This document shows, piece by piece, positions 29,376-38,120 of a stretch of 41,732 bases of DNA (the stretch's first letter is position 1; the number at the start of each line of letters is the position of its first letter). The stretch spans positions 1 through 41,732 of IMG/VR virus record IMGVR_UViG_3300017963_000425, one strand, 5' to 3'. This stretch comes from a virus. The notes under the pieces are model-generated. The model worked only from the letters and a program-made list of their open reading frames with translations, did not search any database and was not told the origin of the DNA. The position numbers were made by a program, and so were the translations under genes.

Positions 29376-30485
29376 TTAGTCACCCATCCATTGATATGCA
29401 TATTTAAATATAAGAGGGCTCGCTGTTCCTGAAGGATCTGCTGTGCTCTGAAATCTCATTATCATCTCAGAACCTACTGCCGCACAAGTACCTGCTTGAT
29501 TTCTTGTTAATGTAATATAGTTAGATCCTGCATCTGCACTGAAACTTGCAGTGATGGAGCCACCAGATATAGTATATGGATCCCAGATTGCAGTTACAGC
29601 ACGACAATCTTCATCTATTGCAGAACCCGGATTATGAACTGAACTTAGATATGTTCCTGTCGCATGAACTCCATTGATTTTAAATTCTTGTAAACTAAAA
29701 GATATTGTAGAATTTGCGATTGCTCCAATATAAATATTTAAACTTGGAGATGCCCAGCTACCAATACCAGCAGGACCAGAACCGTAACCTAAATCTGTCC
29801 AATCAGATATAGTTGTCCATGTAGAATCATCAAAACTTCCTTCAGTTTTAAGTTGACCTGCAACATGAGAAATTCTAAAATATAACAGTGTAGAGCCAGT
29901 ACAACTAAAACCGCTACCAATATGATCTACAGCATTAGTCCAACTCGTGTTATTAGCATTTCTGCAAATAGAACCACCAAATGCTTTAAATGTCATAGAT
30001 ACACCTTGTCCTGCCTGCCCCCAAGCTCCTGCAAAGTTTCCAATCTTAACTTTACATTCGCCATCTCTAAATGTAGAATTGTGCGTTAATGTGCTTGCTA
30101 CGCTATTACTATTGTTTATTATAAAATCTTCTTCATTATTTGCCGCATCAAAATTTATACTTGTCGCAGCAGTTGAACCAGTCACTGAATATGTACCATC
30201 TCGTGATGCTCCTGTAAAATCTGCAGTATAAATATTATTACCAGAATCTATTGAATTAGATATGATCTTTGCAGTGGTATTCATTTGCATATATGTGCTT
30301 GCACCACTATAAGTATTAGCATTAAAATTGTCCCAATGTAAATGTTCATAATTGTTTCTTATGAAAGTATAAGTTCCATTCCCATCTAAGTCAAGAATCA
30401 TCCTCATATTTGTTTTAGAATAAGGCCATTCTGTTCCTAATTGATCACCATAAAGTATATCTCCATCTTTTGGTCGTTCTGCCAT
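29376..30485 (-). CDS. Tail fibre or receptor-binding-like protein
   Basis: 369 residues, rich in Ser, Thr, Gly, Asn and aromatic residues, with no long helices, beta-sandwich-like throughout. Residues 115-270 resemble a concanavalin-type domain (FIINNSNSVASTLTHN, then LLYFRISHVAGQLKTEGS and GIGSWASPSLNIYIG). It follows the tail hub and baseplate-like genes, the usual place of receptor-binding proteins. Several NxS/T sequons could be glycosylated. GGGAGG precedes ATG 30485; an upstream Met lacks a ribosome site. Confidence 0.6.
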   Translation of the reverse strand: MAERPKDGDILYGDQLGTEWPYSKTNMRMILDLDGNGTYTFIRNNYEHLHWDNFNANTYSGASTYMQMNTTAKIISNSIDSGNNIYTADFTGASRDGTYSVTGSTAATSINFDAANNEEDFIINNSNSVASTLTHNSTFRDGECKVKIGNFAGAWGQAGQGVSMTFKAFGGSICRNANNTSWTNAVDHIGSGFSCTGSTLLYFRISHVAGQLKTEGSFDDSTWTTISDWTDLGYGSGPAGIGSWASPSLNIYIGAIANSTISFSLQEFKINGVHATGTYLSSVHNPGSAIDEDCRAVTAIWDPYTISGGSITASFSADAGSNYITLTRNQAGTCAAVGSEMIMRFQSTADPSGTASPLIFKYAYQWMGD

Positions 30486-30487
30486 CT

Positions 30488-30841
30488 TTAGTAAACCTCC
30501 CAAGTTACTTGTATTTGTAATTCATTTGTCCCATCAAATTGTATCGCAGCGAAACCTTCTCTTTGCCATAGCTTACCACCGCTTGATTCTACAAAAATTC
30601 CAAACTCTCTTAATGGCGTTCCACTCATCTCTACACTATTAAAATCAGCAATCATCTCCCATTTTCTTGCAACAGATAAATCTGAGGTAGTGAATGCATT
30701 TCTATCAGTATGATGAACTAAGCCAGTATTCGTAACTGAAACAACACCACTACCGCTGCCTATTCCAATGTATGCAGGTTCATTAATATCACTACCTATA
30801 CGAACCATTGCAGTTTCCTTACCATAAGTTGTAAATACCAT
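30488..30841 (-). CDS. Baseplate or tail-tip associated protein
   Basis: 117 residues, Gly/Ser-rich and beta-like (IGIGSGSGVVSVTNTGLVHH, REFGIFVESSGGKLWQREGF, IQVTWEVY), with the look of small tail-tip proteins that bridge hub and fibre. ATG 30841 shares its first base with the last base of the tail hub gene. A longer version beginning three codons upstream is possible. No catalytic residues. Confidence 0.5.
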   Translation of the reverse strand: MVFTTYGKETAMVRIGSDINEPAYIGIGSGSGVVSVTNTGLVHHTDRNAFTTSDLSVARKWEMIADFNSVEMSGTPLREFGIFVESSGGKLWQREGFAAIQFDGTNELQIQVTWEVY

Positions 30842-32424
30842 TATGTCCAACTACCTCCGCTGTCCGCAGTGTACCAAACTATATCTCCTCCAGAACCGAG
30901 ATATGGCTGGAGACTACCAGCAGTTACCGCACCAAGAACACCATTCTCTGAATGTCCCAATATAAATGCACTACCAATATTTCTATACTTAACATACCAT
31001 TCTGCAACTCTGATCCCAAAACTGCCAGTCGCTATCTCTAATCGTGTCAATTCGTCAGCATCATCAATCTCTGCTGCTTGCAATTTCTTAATATCAAGCA
31101 TCATTTGTTTGATAGTATCAGTAATATCATCTATCTTCTGCGAAACTTTTAATTGCAGAACATTACTATGGAGATTGTTTGCTGGATTAAAGTTATACTT
31201 AACTTCTAATATATCAAAAGTTTCGCTATCTACATCATGATACGGAAGGTTAACAATCACAGTATTTCCTGCAGTGAAATGTAGAATACCTTGTAGATTA
31301 ATCTTGCCCTGTTTTTTCGGCATAGAATTTCTATTAAGTTCATCAAGAACCATGTCTTTCGCAGCATTAGGATCTTTTATATTACTATCAACTATGACTT
31401 TCGTATGTTTCCCATAAGTATCTATACTAACTCTATCAAGACCATATTTCACAATAGGAACGCTTCGTTCATAATCTATCTTTATTGCGTCAGTGCCAGA
31501 AATTGGGATGTTATTACTTTGTGGGCTCGCACCAGATACGAAGATTACTTGCCGATTATAATAACTTACCAAATATTGAGTAGGACTTCCTGGTGTGCCG
31601 ACTGTCATCTCGAAGATTCCACCAACTTTTGGTGCGGTGCTACCACCAACATAAACATTAGTATTATGGGGTTTATATGTAAGAGTATAAACACTACCTC
31701 CATTCGCAGTAAATGTATCTTGCGCACCAGTCAAGAATCTGTCACCATAAACCCAAACTTCATTAACTATTTCTCTATCCGTTTCTTTAAAATTAGCTTT
31801 TATCGCATTAGTATTATCTATCGTTTGTAAGCTCGATACTGAACCTTTCTCTTCAAAATGTAAATTTCTGCTACTATCTACCCAAAAAGTAAATGTGGAA
31901 AGTTCGGATAATTGTTTCAGTGCATCAAAGACAGGCGTATGATTGAACGAAATATGATCCACAGTAGTCTCCGTTGTATCTACATATCTCGTTGTAATAT
32001 TAGGAACAAAAGTATCTATAATATCTTTAACTATAACGCTGGCTTCTTGATTATTATAGACAGTGGGTTCTATTGTTGTATCTTGTAATAATGAAACATA
32101 ATCCCTGCCTTTGATTATTATTTGTTCTTTCTCACCCTTACCTGCAAATTGTATCTGCTCTAACACTCCTGCAAATATAGGATTCAGTAAGTATATATCA
32201 AATGTGTATGGAAATGCATAATTGTGGACATTGATAGAATCATCAGCGAAGACTAAGATTTCGTCACCCACAGTGAAAGAACTCTCGTTGCGACCAGCTT
32301 CATTATCGAATAATGCAGTAAAACTCGACGCCGAATTGTTCTCTCCAATCGTGGATCTTACATCTATGTCTCTCGCATTATATAATTGCGTCCCTTCAAC
32401 ATCTATCCTTGCAGTTACAACCAT
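30841..32424 (-). CDS. Tail hub / baseplate protein
   Basis: 527 residues. Residues 1-330 have the pattern of gp27-like tail hub proteins: RSTIGENNSASSFTALFDN, VGDEILVFADDS, FAGVLEQIQFAG and a DYVSLLQDTTI turn, then VIVKDIIDTFVP and HISFNHTPVFDALKQLSEL. The C-terminus has a helical segment (DTIKQMMLDIKKLQAAE) and a Gly-rich end. It lies downstream of the tape measure gene and the lectin-like gene, as expected for the tail tip. It would cap the tail tube and attach the fibre proteins that follow. Confidence 0.72.
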   Translation of the reverse strand: MVVTARIDVEGTQLYNARDIDVRSTIGENNSASSFTALFDNEAGRNESSFTVGDEILVFADDSINVHNYAFPYTFDIYLLNPIFAGVLEQIQFAGKGEKEQIIIKGRDYVSLLQDTTIEPTVYNNQEASVIVKDIIDTFVPNITTRYVDTTETTVDHISFNHTPVFDALKQLSELSTFTFWVDSSRNLHFEEKGSVSSLQTIDNTNAIKANFKETDREIVNEVWVYGDRFLTGAQDTFTANGGSVYTLTYKPHNTNVYVGGSTAPKVGGIFEMTVGTPGSPTQYLVSYYNRQVIFVSGASPQSNNIPISGTDAIKIDYERSVPIVKYGLDRVSIDTYGKHTKVIVDSNIKDPNAAKDMVLDELNRNSMPKKQGKINLQGILHFTAGNTVIVNLPYHDVDSETFDILEVKYNFNPANNLHSNVLQLKVSQKIDDITDTIKQMMLDIKKLQAAEIDDADELTRLEIATGSFGIRVAEWYVKYRNIGSAFILGHSENGVLGAVTAGSLQPYLGSGGDIVWYTADSGGSWT

Positions 32425-32427
32425 AGT

Positions 32428-32817
32428 TTAACCTACCGCCATCCAACTAAATGTTTGGCTTGCACTTGTCGTCTCAACATAAAAACTGCCAGCGTTCCAG
32501 CTACCAGTCGGCGCAACAATGCTCTCTAATGTCTGAGCACATGATACTATAATATATGGTGTTGATGTAAATGCTGTTCCAAAACTTACCCAGACATTAC
32601 TGCCTGCGTCTGTTGCTGAACTTCCTGCTTGCACCCATTTCCCCCATGAAGTTACAGAACCAGTTCCAGCAGGAGATAGTTGCATAACATTAGTTCCGCT
32701 CATCACGACACTACCAGTAAATATACTATCTGCACCAGACGTTATCTTATCTGCTAAGACGTTCCATTCCGAAGCAGTTAATGTGCTCCCAGTTCCTTTA
32801 TAATTTAAATCTGTCAT
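32428..32817 (-). CDS. Tail protein with H-type lectin-like domain
   Basis: 129 residues. An N-terminal helix-turn (LTASEWNVLADKI) is followed by a GSV-type segment, SWGKWVQAG, and a lectin-like repeat: VSFGTAFTSTPYIIV, APTGSWNAGSFYVETT and FSWMAVG. H-type lectin-like beta domains occur in fibre tips and bind sugars. The same architecture is seen in the gene split across the window ends (1-292 and 41582-41732). AGGTGATAAA precedes ATG 32817. Confidence 0.65.
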   Translation of the reverse strand: MTDLNYKGTGSTLTASEWNVLADKITSGADSIFTGSVVMSGTNVMQLSPAGTGSVTSWGKWVQAGSSATDAGSNVWVSFGTAFTSTPYIIVSCAQTLESIVAPTGSWNAGSFYVETTSASQTFSWMAVG

Positions 32818-32825
32818 TTTATCAC

Positions 32826-34844
32826 CTATGCACTAATCAATAATTGTAATCTTTCTTGTAATGCTTCTGCCACGTTCTCTGCGTCCAGACCTTGAATCGT
32901 GCCAATATTAACATTGATACCTCCTACTCCTACTCTTGGACTATTTAGAGGCACTACTGCTTCTGGTCCAGCCTCGCCGATTAAAGCCATTGTTGGACTT
33001 CTAACTATGCCTCCATGTTGCATTGTAGGTATTGATGAAGTAAATCCTGAATATGTATGCCCCCTTGATAATATTCTCCCCATAGATTGTGCAGAAAAAC
33101 CTCCACCTGCACGTTCTGGCCCATATTTCTCTGCAAGTCTTGCCCTTGCTTCAGTAGTTGCACCAGATATAATAGAAGAACCCATTGTAGCCAAAAAGGC
33201 TGCTTTTTCTTCAGTAGTTGATTTTCTATCAAGAGTATCCATTAATATCTTTAATTGAGTTGAGAAGTCAGCAATCTTGGGGACAACTTCTTCTGCTTTG
33301 GTTTTAGCATCCGCCATTTTTTGATTTAATATTTCTTGTTCCGCAACATATTTCTCTCCAGAAATTTTACCAGCATCATATTGTTTTTCTAACTGTTCGG
33401 TTGCTAATTGAAAGGCATATTGATCTTTTGCTAACTGAACAATTGCTTGGCTCGAAGTTATTGTTGCCTGACTGCCTAAAACTTCCGCTTCTGTTTTTAC
33501 TTCCTGTTTCCCTATTAATTCATCCATAAGACTACTTTCTTCTTCAAGCCCAGCAACTCGTTGTATTTGTTGTTCATTCATATCTTCTTGACTTGTCCCC
33601 ATTAATTGACCTGCACCGAGCATCATCATTGCAGTTGTAGGATCTGTTGGCAAACCATAAGTCCCAAGTTTAGGTGCGGCTTCACCATACATCTTCTTTA
33701 ATGATTCTTGCTGTAATGCCATCTGAGCGCCAGTAGCTGCAACTCCAACTGCAAAAGCCCCTATCGTCCCAGCACCAACTCCTGCAAGAGCACCACCAAC
33801 TCCCGCACCTCCTCCTTTTCCTGCAATTTTTCCAGCAATACCTCCTGCGGTTCCAGTACCTCCGCCAGCAATATTAACATTCGTTGCTTGAACATTCATA
33901 TTTGCAGTTTTAATAAGACCAAGCGTTTTAGCAATATCCACTCCTTTCGCAACAACACCAGCACCAATTACGGCTGCTCCTGCACCAACAACACCTTTAG
34001 AAATCAAACCTCTCATCTCAGGAGATAGTTCTTGGAATGCTGCCACCATTTTAGATAGCCAAGAAACTACAGACTTTATTGGAGGTAATAACTCCTGACC
34101 AATATCACGAGCAAGAATTGTAATACTATCTATGAGATTGGATATTTGTCCATTTAAAGATTCTGCTTGTTTATCCATAAGATTAGCAAATCTTCCACCT
34201 TCAGAAGACATTGTTTTAAATGCTTTAAGAACAGCATCCGCACCAATCTCGCCTCTTGATGTCATATCTTGTATTTCTGCAGTTGTAACGCCTAATTGTT
34301 TTGATAATTCATCAAGAAGCGGAACACCATTAACTGCAAAATCTCTTAATTCTCTTCCAGTAAGCTTTCCTTGATTTTTAACCTGTCCTAAATTAAGAAT
34401 CAATCTTTGCAAACCTTCTTCTCCCATACCTAAACCTGCAGATACATCTCCAAGATCTTTCAATACTGGCAATACTTCTTCAGCTTCAAAACCAACAGCA
34501 AGTAATTGTCTTGCTGCTTTCTCAACACCAGGCAAAGTAAATGGAGTTTTCTTCGCAAAATCTGTAAGTTTCTTTAGAAATTTTTCTGCTTTTTGTGTAT
34601 CACCAATTAAAGTTTTGAATGCTATTTGGGTTTGTTCAAATTTTCCTGCTTCTCTTGCCATCAATGCAAAAGCGCCTGCTACACCAAGAGCTGCGACCTT
34701 TGAAGCTTTCCCAAGCTTAGCCATCGAGGTTTCAGCTTTTTTAAACTCAGCAGAGAATTGATCTACTGCTCTGATAACTATTTGAACTGAAGCTGCCCCT
34801 GCAAAACCTCCCATAAAACTGCTCCCAAAACTTCCTAATGCCAT
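32826..34844 (-). CDS. Tape measure protein
   Basis: 672 residues. Residues 20-270 are the TP901-type tape measure domain: VIRAVDQFSAEFKKAE, KFLKKLTDFAKKTPF, LPGVEKAARQLLAVGF and GRELRDFAVNGVPLLDELSKQ. A hydrophobic Ala/Gly segment (residues about 280-380) is the predicted membrane-interacting part, then a helical region and a C-terminal GGIVRSPTMALIGEAGPEAV sequence typical of tape measures. The length suggests a tail of roughly 100 nm, by the usual 0.15 nm per residue. It starts at a TAATG junction with the frameshift product of the chaperone gene. Confidence 0.87.
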   Translation of the reverse strand: MALGSFGSSFMGGFAGAASVQIVIRAVDQFSAEFKKAETSMAKLGKASKVAALGVAGAFALMAREAGKFEQTQIAFKTLIGDTQKAEKFLKKLTDFAKKTPFTLPGVEKAARQLLAVGFEAEEVLPVLKDLGDVSAGLGMGEEGLQRLILNLGQVKNQGKLTGRELRDFAVNGVPLLDELSKQLGVTTAEIQDMTSRGEIGADAVLKAFKTMSSEGGRFANLMDKQAESLNGQISNLIDSITILARDIGQELLPPIKSVVSWLSKMVAAFQELSPEMRGLISKGVVGAGAAVIGAGVVAKGVDIAKTLGLIKTANMNVQATNVNIAGGGTGTAGGIAGKIAGKGGGAGVGGALAGVGAGTIGAFAVGVAATGAQMALQQESLKKMYGEAAPKLGTYGLPTDPTTAMMMLGAGQLMGTSQEDMNEQQIQRVAGLEEESSLMDELIGKQEVKTEAEVLGSQATITSSQAIVQLAKDQYAFQLATEQLEKQYDAGKISGEKYVAEQEILNQKMADAKTKAEEVVPKIADFSTQLKILMDTLDRKSTTEEKAAFLATMGSSIISGATTEARARLAEKYGPERAGGGFSAQSMGRILSRGHTYSGFTSSIPTMQHGGIVRSPTMALIGEAGPEAVVPLNSPRVGVGGINVNIGTIQGLDAENVAEALQERLQLLISA

Positions 34845-35047
34845 TATCTTCTCCGTCTGCCTCGCATAGCTTTATTCTTTTGTTTTTTATATTCGTTCTC
34901 TATATCTTTTTGTTCGAAATTGTGACCATCAATCAACATATTTATTTCAACATAAGTCAAAGCATTCATATTAAAGTAAGTATAACCTTGCTTATGTAAA
35001 AATACTTCTAACTTACGTTCTCTTTTGTAGGTTCCGAAGGCGTCGAG
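34844..35047 (-). CDS. Tail chaperone -1 frameshift extension (gpGT-like)
   Basis: An open frame without its own start, in the -1 frame relative to the chaperone gene at 35008-35376, from CTC 35047 to TAA 34844 (67 residues beginning LDAFGTYKRE). It ends in RRRR and a TAATG junction with the tape measure start. It contains LTYVEINMLIDG, a segment expected of the second tail chaperone. Translation that slips at AAAAAAC (35047-35053) yields a fusion of about 177 residues; the unshifted product is 122. This is the classic lambda G/GT-type arrangement. Confidence 0.75.
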   Translation of the reverse strand, partial: LDAFGTYKRERKLEVFLHKQGYTYFNMNALTYVEINMLIDGHNFEQKDIENEYKKQKNKAMRGRRRR

Positions 35048-35376
35048 TTTTTTTTTATATCTTCTTCTGTATTTTCTGGAGATAGTTCAACACCACTAAT
35101 TCTGAATATCTCATTAGATAGCATATTAATTGCATTCCATTTCATATCATTTAGTTCCTGCTCTGTAAACTTTGGTTCAACTAAATGTTTTTTAACTACT
35201 TCTAAATCTCCATCATTATTATTGTTAGTTTGTTTACCTGCCATTAGTTCAAGAACTTCTCCACGAAGTAAAGGTGTAACTTTAAAGTCTCCAAGCCCTT
35301 TTATATGAATATCTAAAGGAAGGATCTCGCCTTTTTCATTCCTTCTAATGATAAGTTTTTCTTTCACATTGCCCAT
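35008..35376 (-). CDS. Tail assembly chaperone (gpG-like)
   Basis: 122 residues: a small beta-containing N-terminus (KLIIRRNEKGEILPLDIHIK) and a helical middle (QELNDMKWNAINMLSNEIFRISG), with an acidic Ser/Thr tail reading through the AAAAAAC slip site. It lies between the tail tube and tape measure genes, exactly where tail assembly chaperones are encoded. Its role is to coat the tape measure protein before tail tube polymerisation. GGAGGTG precedes ATG 35376. Confidence 0.8.
   Translation of the reverse strand: MGNVKEKLIIRRNEKGEILPLDIHIKGLGDFKVTPLLRGEVLELMAGKQTNNNNDGDLEVVKKHLVEPKFTEQELNDMKWNAINMLSNEIFRISGVELSPENTEEDIKKNSTPSEPTKENVS
35047..35053 (-). promoter_or_regulatory. A AAA AAC slippery site for -1 frameshifting
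   Basis: On the minus strand the codons ATA AAA AAA AAC contain the heptamer A AAA AAC inside a nine-A run, the standard slip site. The 0 frame ends at TAG 35008; the -1 frame stays open to 34844 and encodes the expected chaperone extension. Confidence 0.75.
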
Positions 35377-35415
35377 TAATGAACACCTCCATAAAAAAAT
35401 TAAAAAAATATAATC

Positions 35416-36408
35416 CTACCACGGATTATATAATTCTGTTAAGTCATTCACATGAACCACACAAGTCGCAGGATTGATAGTAATAGATTGCGTATTTACG
35501 CCCTCAACAGGACTTGGTGCAGACATATCTGTCATCTTACAACCACTCATTATGACATAGATCTCTCGACTTCCAGTTGAAGCTATACCTTGCAACATTG
35601 CATTAAATGTTGAACCTCCAGTGAAATATTGGTCATAAAGAGTTTTCGTATGTTCTGACGTTCCATGGAATGTCGCAGTCAATTCATAATCTCTATTCAA
35701 AGGTATTGGTGCCCCAATAACTCTGCTACCACAGATGTAATGTGGTGCTTCAAGATTATTATTGATGCTCCAACTGAAATCTGTCATCTCACAATAAACT
35801 GTGCCTGATGGTATCTGTAGCTGGAAATCTTTCCATAAGAAAGGTCTTGCTGTATCTTCAGTTATTGAAGTTACTGCTTCAGAACCGAATGATAGTGCTT
35901 GGCCAATGTAATTAACTTCCATTGTTGCAGCTTCGCCTTGCGTCGCAGAGATGGTCAAAGAATTCACAACACAACCATTAATAGTTCTTACAAAATTAAG
36001 ACCATTGGTTGCGTCGAACTGATGTCCATCTTCTAAAGTAAAGCTCATGAATGGATTTGCCACTCCTGATGTGAACGCATTACCATTATCACTATTAGTT
36101 TCACTTATTACATGTGTATATGGACTTGGGCTTCCACCATCAACACAACTGCCCAATGCAAACGCTAAGAAACGCCAATTTTGTGGATGCAGTGATAATG
36201 TTCCTGTATAATCTTCAGGACCATCAACAAATTGATCAACATTTCTGTCTCCTGCGCCTATGTATCTCAAATTAATTACTCCCATACTTTCGTCTATATC
36301 GTGACTTTGAACCAGTCCTGGCCAAAAACCATTCCCAGAAACGCTGGCGTAAGTTCCAGATTCATAGATGAATGCTACTTGGTTTTGGTCCGATACGTAT
36401 CTCGCCAT
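35416..36408 (-). CDS. Major tail tube protein
   Basis: 330 residues, mainly beta, with the layout of siphovirus tube proteins: an N-terminal Gly/Asp segment (VAFIYESGTYASVSG), GVINLRYIGAGDRNVDQF, YTGTLSLHPQNWRFLAFALG and several ladder strands, then MEVNYIGQALSFG and a second domain with NRDYELTATFHG. Stacked hexamers form the tail tube. It stands between a tail-terminator-like protein and the chaperone gene. A GGAGGTAATA site precedes ATG 36408. Five or more Cys could stabilise the tube. Confidence 0.8.
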   Translation of the reverse strand: MARYVSDQNQVAFIYESGTYASVSGNGFWPGLVQSHDIDESMGVINLRYIGAGDRNVDQFVDGPEDYTGTLSLHPQNWRFLAFALGSCVDGGSPSPYTHVISETNSDNGNAFTSGVANPFMSFTLEDGHQFDATNGLNFVRTINGCVVNSLTISATQGEAATMEVNYIGQALSFGSEAVTSITEDTARPFLWKDFQLQIPSGTVYCEMTDFSWSINNNLEAPHYICGSRVIGAPIPLNRDYELTATFHGTSEHTKTLYDQYFTGGSTFNAMLQGIASTGSREIYVIMSGCKMTDMSAPSPVEGVNTQSITINPATCVVHVNDLTELYNPW

Positions 36409-36422
36409 TTTTATATTACCTC

Positions 36423-36890
36423 CTAACTTCCTAATACAAAATTATATTGAATGCTAATCACCATTGACTTTATAGAGATTTCTCCTTCCCCTCCTTCTTC
36501 ATAGATTGGTGTTTGGCTCAATATATCAAAATCGTGCAGTTCTTGGTCGTCGCTTGTAGAAGCACCACCACCGAACTGGTTTGAACGTAACCTATTAATA
36601 ACTTGTTGAGTAAGTGTATCTTTTTCTTTCTCGTTGCGAGCCCAGACTCTAACTTCAACAGGAATAGACATCCAGATAAGTTCACTTCGCATTCCTAATC
36701 TCTTGATGCTCGCCCCACCATCATGACGAACAGTAATCAATGGATATTCTGCTGGTCGTTGTGGATAACTGGTCATAACAAACTTTGAATTTGTTGATCT
36801 TGTTGTAGAAATAGGATCTGTAATATTATTTAACAAATCATTCCTAATAAATTTGATAGTGTCCGAAATATATGTTGTTGTACTTACCAT
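36423..36890 (-). CDS. Tail terminator-like protein
   Basis: 155 residues. The segment TSYPQRPAEYPLITVRHDGG and the strands ELIWMSIPVEVRVWARNEKEKDTL resemble lambda gpU / SPP1 gp17-type tail completion proteins, about this size and directly upstream of the tail tube gene. It would cap the tube after its length is set. A TATA box (36948-36960) and an inverted repeat lie upstream, suggesting its own promoter. Confidence 0.6.
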   Translation of the reverse strand: MVSTTTYISDTIKFIRNDLLNNITDPISTTRSTNSKFVMTSYPQRPAEYPLITVRHDGGASIKRLGMRSELIWMSIPVEVRVWARNEKEKDTLTQQVINRLRSNQFGGGASTSDDQELHDFDILSQTPIYEEGGEGEISIKSMVISIQYNFVLGS

Positions 36891-36908
36891 CTTTCCTCGC
36901 TTGGAATA

Positions 36909-36923
36909 AAGTGATGCTCACTT
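36909..36923. promoter_or_regulatory. AAGTGA-3-TCACTT inverted repeat in the leader
   Basis: A perfect inverted repeat with a 3-base spacer, between the predicted leftward start near 36929 and ATG 36890. It could be an operator or a short RNA hairpin that modulates translation. Confidence 0.4.
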
Positions 36924-36947
36924 ACATCAATAATAACATAAGTGGAA

Positions 36948-36960
36948 CTGATATATAAGG
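36948..36960 (-). promoter_or_regulatory. TATA promoter before the tail tube genes
   Basis: The minus strand reads CCTTATATATCAG immediately after the stop of the gp10-like gene. A start about 25 bases downstream would leave a 35-40 base leader. A late internal promoter that raises tail-tube expression is plausible. Confidence 0.45.
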
Positions 36961-37425
36961 TTATCTTAATGCTTTCAAACCACGTATTGCTCTATTTATT
37001 GCTTTATTAATCTCACCATAAACTTTCTTTTTATTTCTATCTGCAGTGTTCCTGAAATGTCTTCTTTCTGTAATCCTTGTTGTGCCGAATTCCAACCAGC
37101 TCGCGATCTGTGCGACAGGGGTGCCTGTGCCAGGATAACTAATATTTAAAGGACCAATCTTGACAGTTTTCGTATCAACCAAATCTGTCCTTATACTATT
37201 CAAAAATAAGCCAGTATTTACACTCTTAGGTTCTTTTCTTCTGCCTGCGATACTATTCTTAAGTTCTTCTTCAATAAAAGCACCTTGTCGCACAAGTTCA
37301 ACCTCAACACCTTGTTCAATATCTTTTCCTTTAGCACGAATATAATTAATGACTTCCCCAATACCACGTATCTCCATCTGGACAGGAGAACCACGAGTTC
37401 CAGTTATAGTATCTTTCCCCATCAT
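36961..37425 (-). CDS. HK97 gp10-like tail completion protein
   Basis: 154 residues. It shows the family pattern: an N-terminal helix (INYIRAKGKDIEQGVEVELV), KSVNTGLFLNSIRTDLV, YPGTGTPVAQIASWLEFGTTRITERRHFR and a C-terminal helix. HK97 gp10-type proteins join tail to head. It lies after the head-tail adaptor genes. The start overlaps the neighbour by 4 bases. Confidence 0.78.
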   Translation of the reverse strand: MMGKDTITGTRGSPVQMEIRGIGEVINYIRAKGKDIEQGVEVELVRQGAFIEEELKNSIAGRRKEPKSVNTGLFLNSIRTDLVDTKTVKIGPLNISYPGTGTPVAQIASWLEFGTTRITERRHFRNTADRNKKKVYGEINKAINRAIRGLKALR

Positions 37426-37853
37426 TCACCTGCCAGACTTCCAGTTCCTGTGATCCGTGTGAGATAAACTAATTTATAGATTGGACTACCGACGGCTGGC
37501 CAAGATTCAACTCCTGCTTCCGCCATCGCATACTCATTGCTCGGAGGACTACCAATACCTATCCTCCAAGTGCCAGATGTATTTATAGCTCCTTCAATAT
37601 ATAGTTTAGAATCATTAGTTTTGAGTTTACCTTGTTGCACGAGAACTGCATCGTTACTGCCTCTTGTGGTTCTGATTGGCTGTAATAAGCCACTTATCCA
37701 TAAATCAGAACCACTCTGAGAGAGAGAAATTTCATCATCATAACTCCAACTGCCAGCAGTATAACTTACGTTAAAATATTTTACTCTGGCAATAGTCCCA
37801 TAATTAGAAATAGTGTCGTATAAATCTTTTTGTAGGCCAGAAGCGAAACTCAT
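37422..37853 (-). CDS. Head-tail joining protein, unassigned family
   Basis: 143 residues, beta-rich (VKYFNVSYTAGSWSYDDEI, DLWISGLLQPIRTTRG, SKLYIEGAINTSGTWRIGIG). Position between connector and gp10-like genes suggests a head closure (stopper) protein, which varies greatly in sequence. GAGGCTGG lies just before ATG 37853. It starts 4 bases inside the previous gene. Confidence 0.55.
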   Translation of the reverse strand: MSFASGLQKDLYDTISNYGTIARVKYFNVSYTAGSWSYDDEISLSQSGSDLWISGLLQPIRTTRGSNDAVLVQQGKLKTNDSKLYIEGAINTSGTWRIGIGSPPSNEYAMAEAGVESWPAVGSPIYKLVYLTRITGTGSLAGE

Positions 37854-38116
37854 ATCCAGCCTCCATCTTCGAGCCTCCTTAACATTTCTGCTTTCGTATC
37901 TCGCTTAATATTATACTCAAGAGGTATATTGTTGTCTAAGATCCATTTCTTGATCTTCTTTTCTGTCCAGCTTTGTTTAGGCTTAGGTTTCGGTTTCGGT
38001 TCATCGCCAGCCAAGATGAAATCACCACGAGAAAGTAAAGCTTCAACTTTCTTTTCATCAACCTCATAAATGTCCTGTCTTTGATGTTGCCCTATATATT
38101 TTAGTAAAACTGTCAT
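37850..38116 (-). CDS. Small protein with Pro/Lys linker and SAP/LEM-like end
   Basis: 88 residues from ATG 38116. It has a beta N-terminus (LLKYIGQHQRQDIYEVDE), a PKPKPKPK linker and a helix-turn-helix end (TEKKIKKWILDNNIPLEY, AEMLRRLEDGG) that resembles a SAP or LEM-like DNA- or protein-binding motif. Such proteins are often encoded between connector and tail genes. An alternative start four codons upstream overlaps the connector gene. Confidence 0.55.
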   Translation of the reverse strand: MTVLLKYIGQHQRQDIYEVDEKKVEALLSRGDFILAGDEPKPKPKPKQSWTEKKIKKWILDNNIPLEYNIKRDTKAEMLRRLEDGGWI

Positions 38117-38120
38117 AATA

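Noticed and set aside
30869-31830. Plus-strand open frames across the tail hub gene
   Set aside because: They are antisense shadows of a well-supported gene with no ribosome sites or family features.
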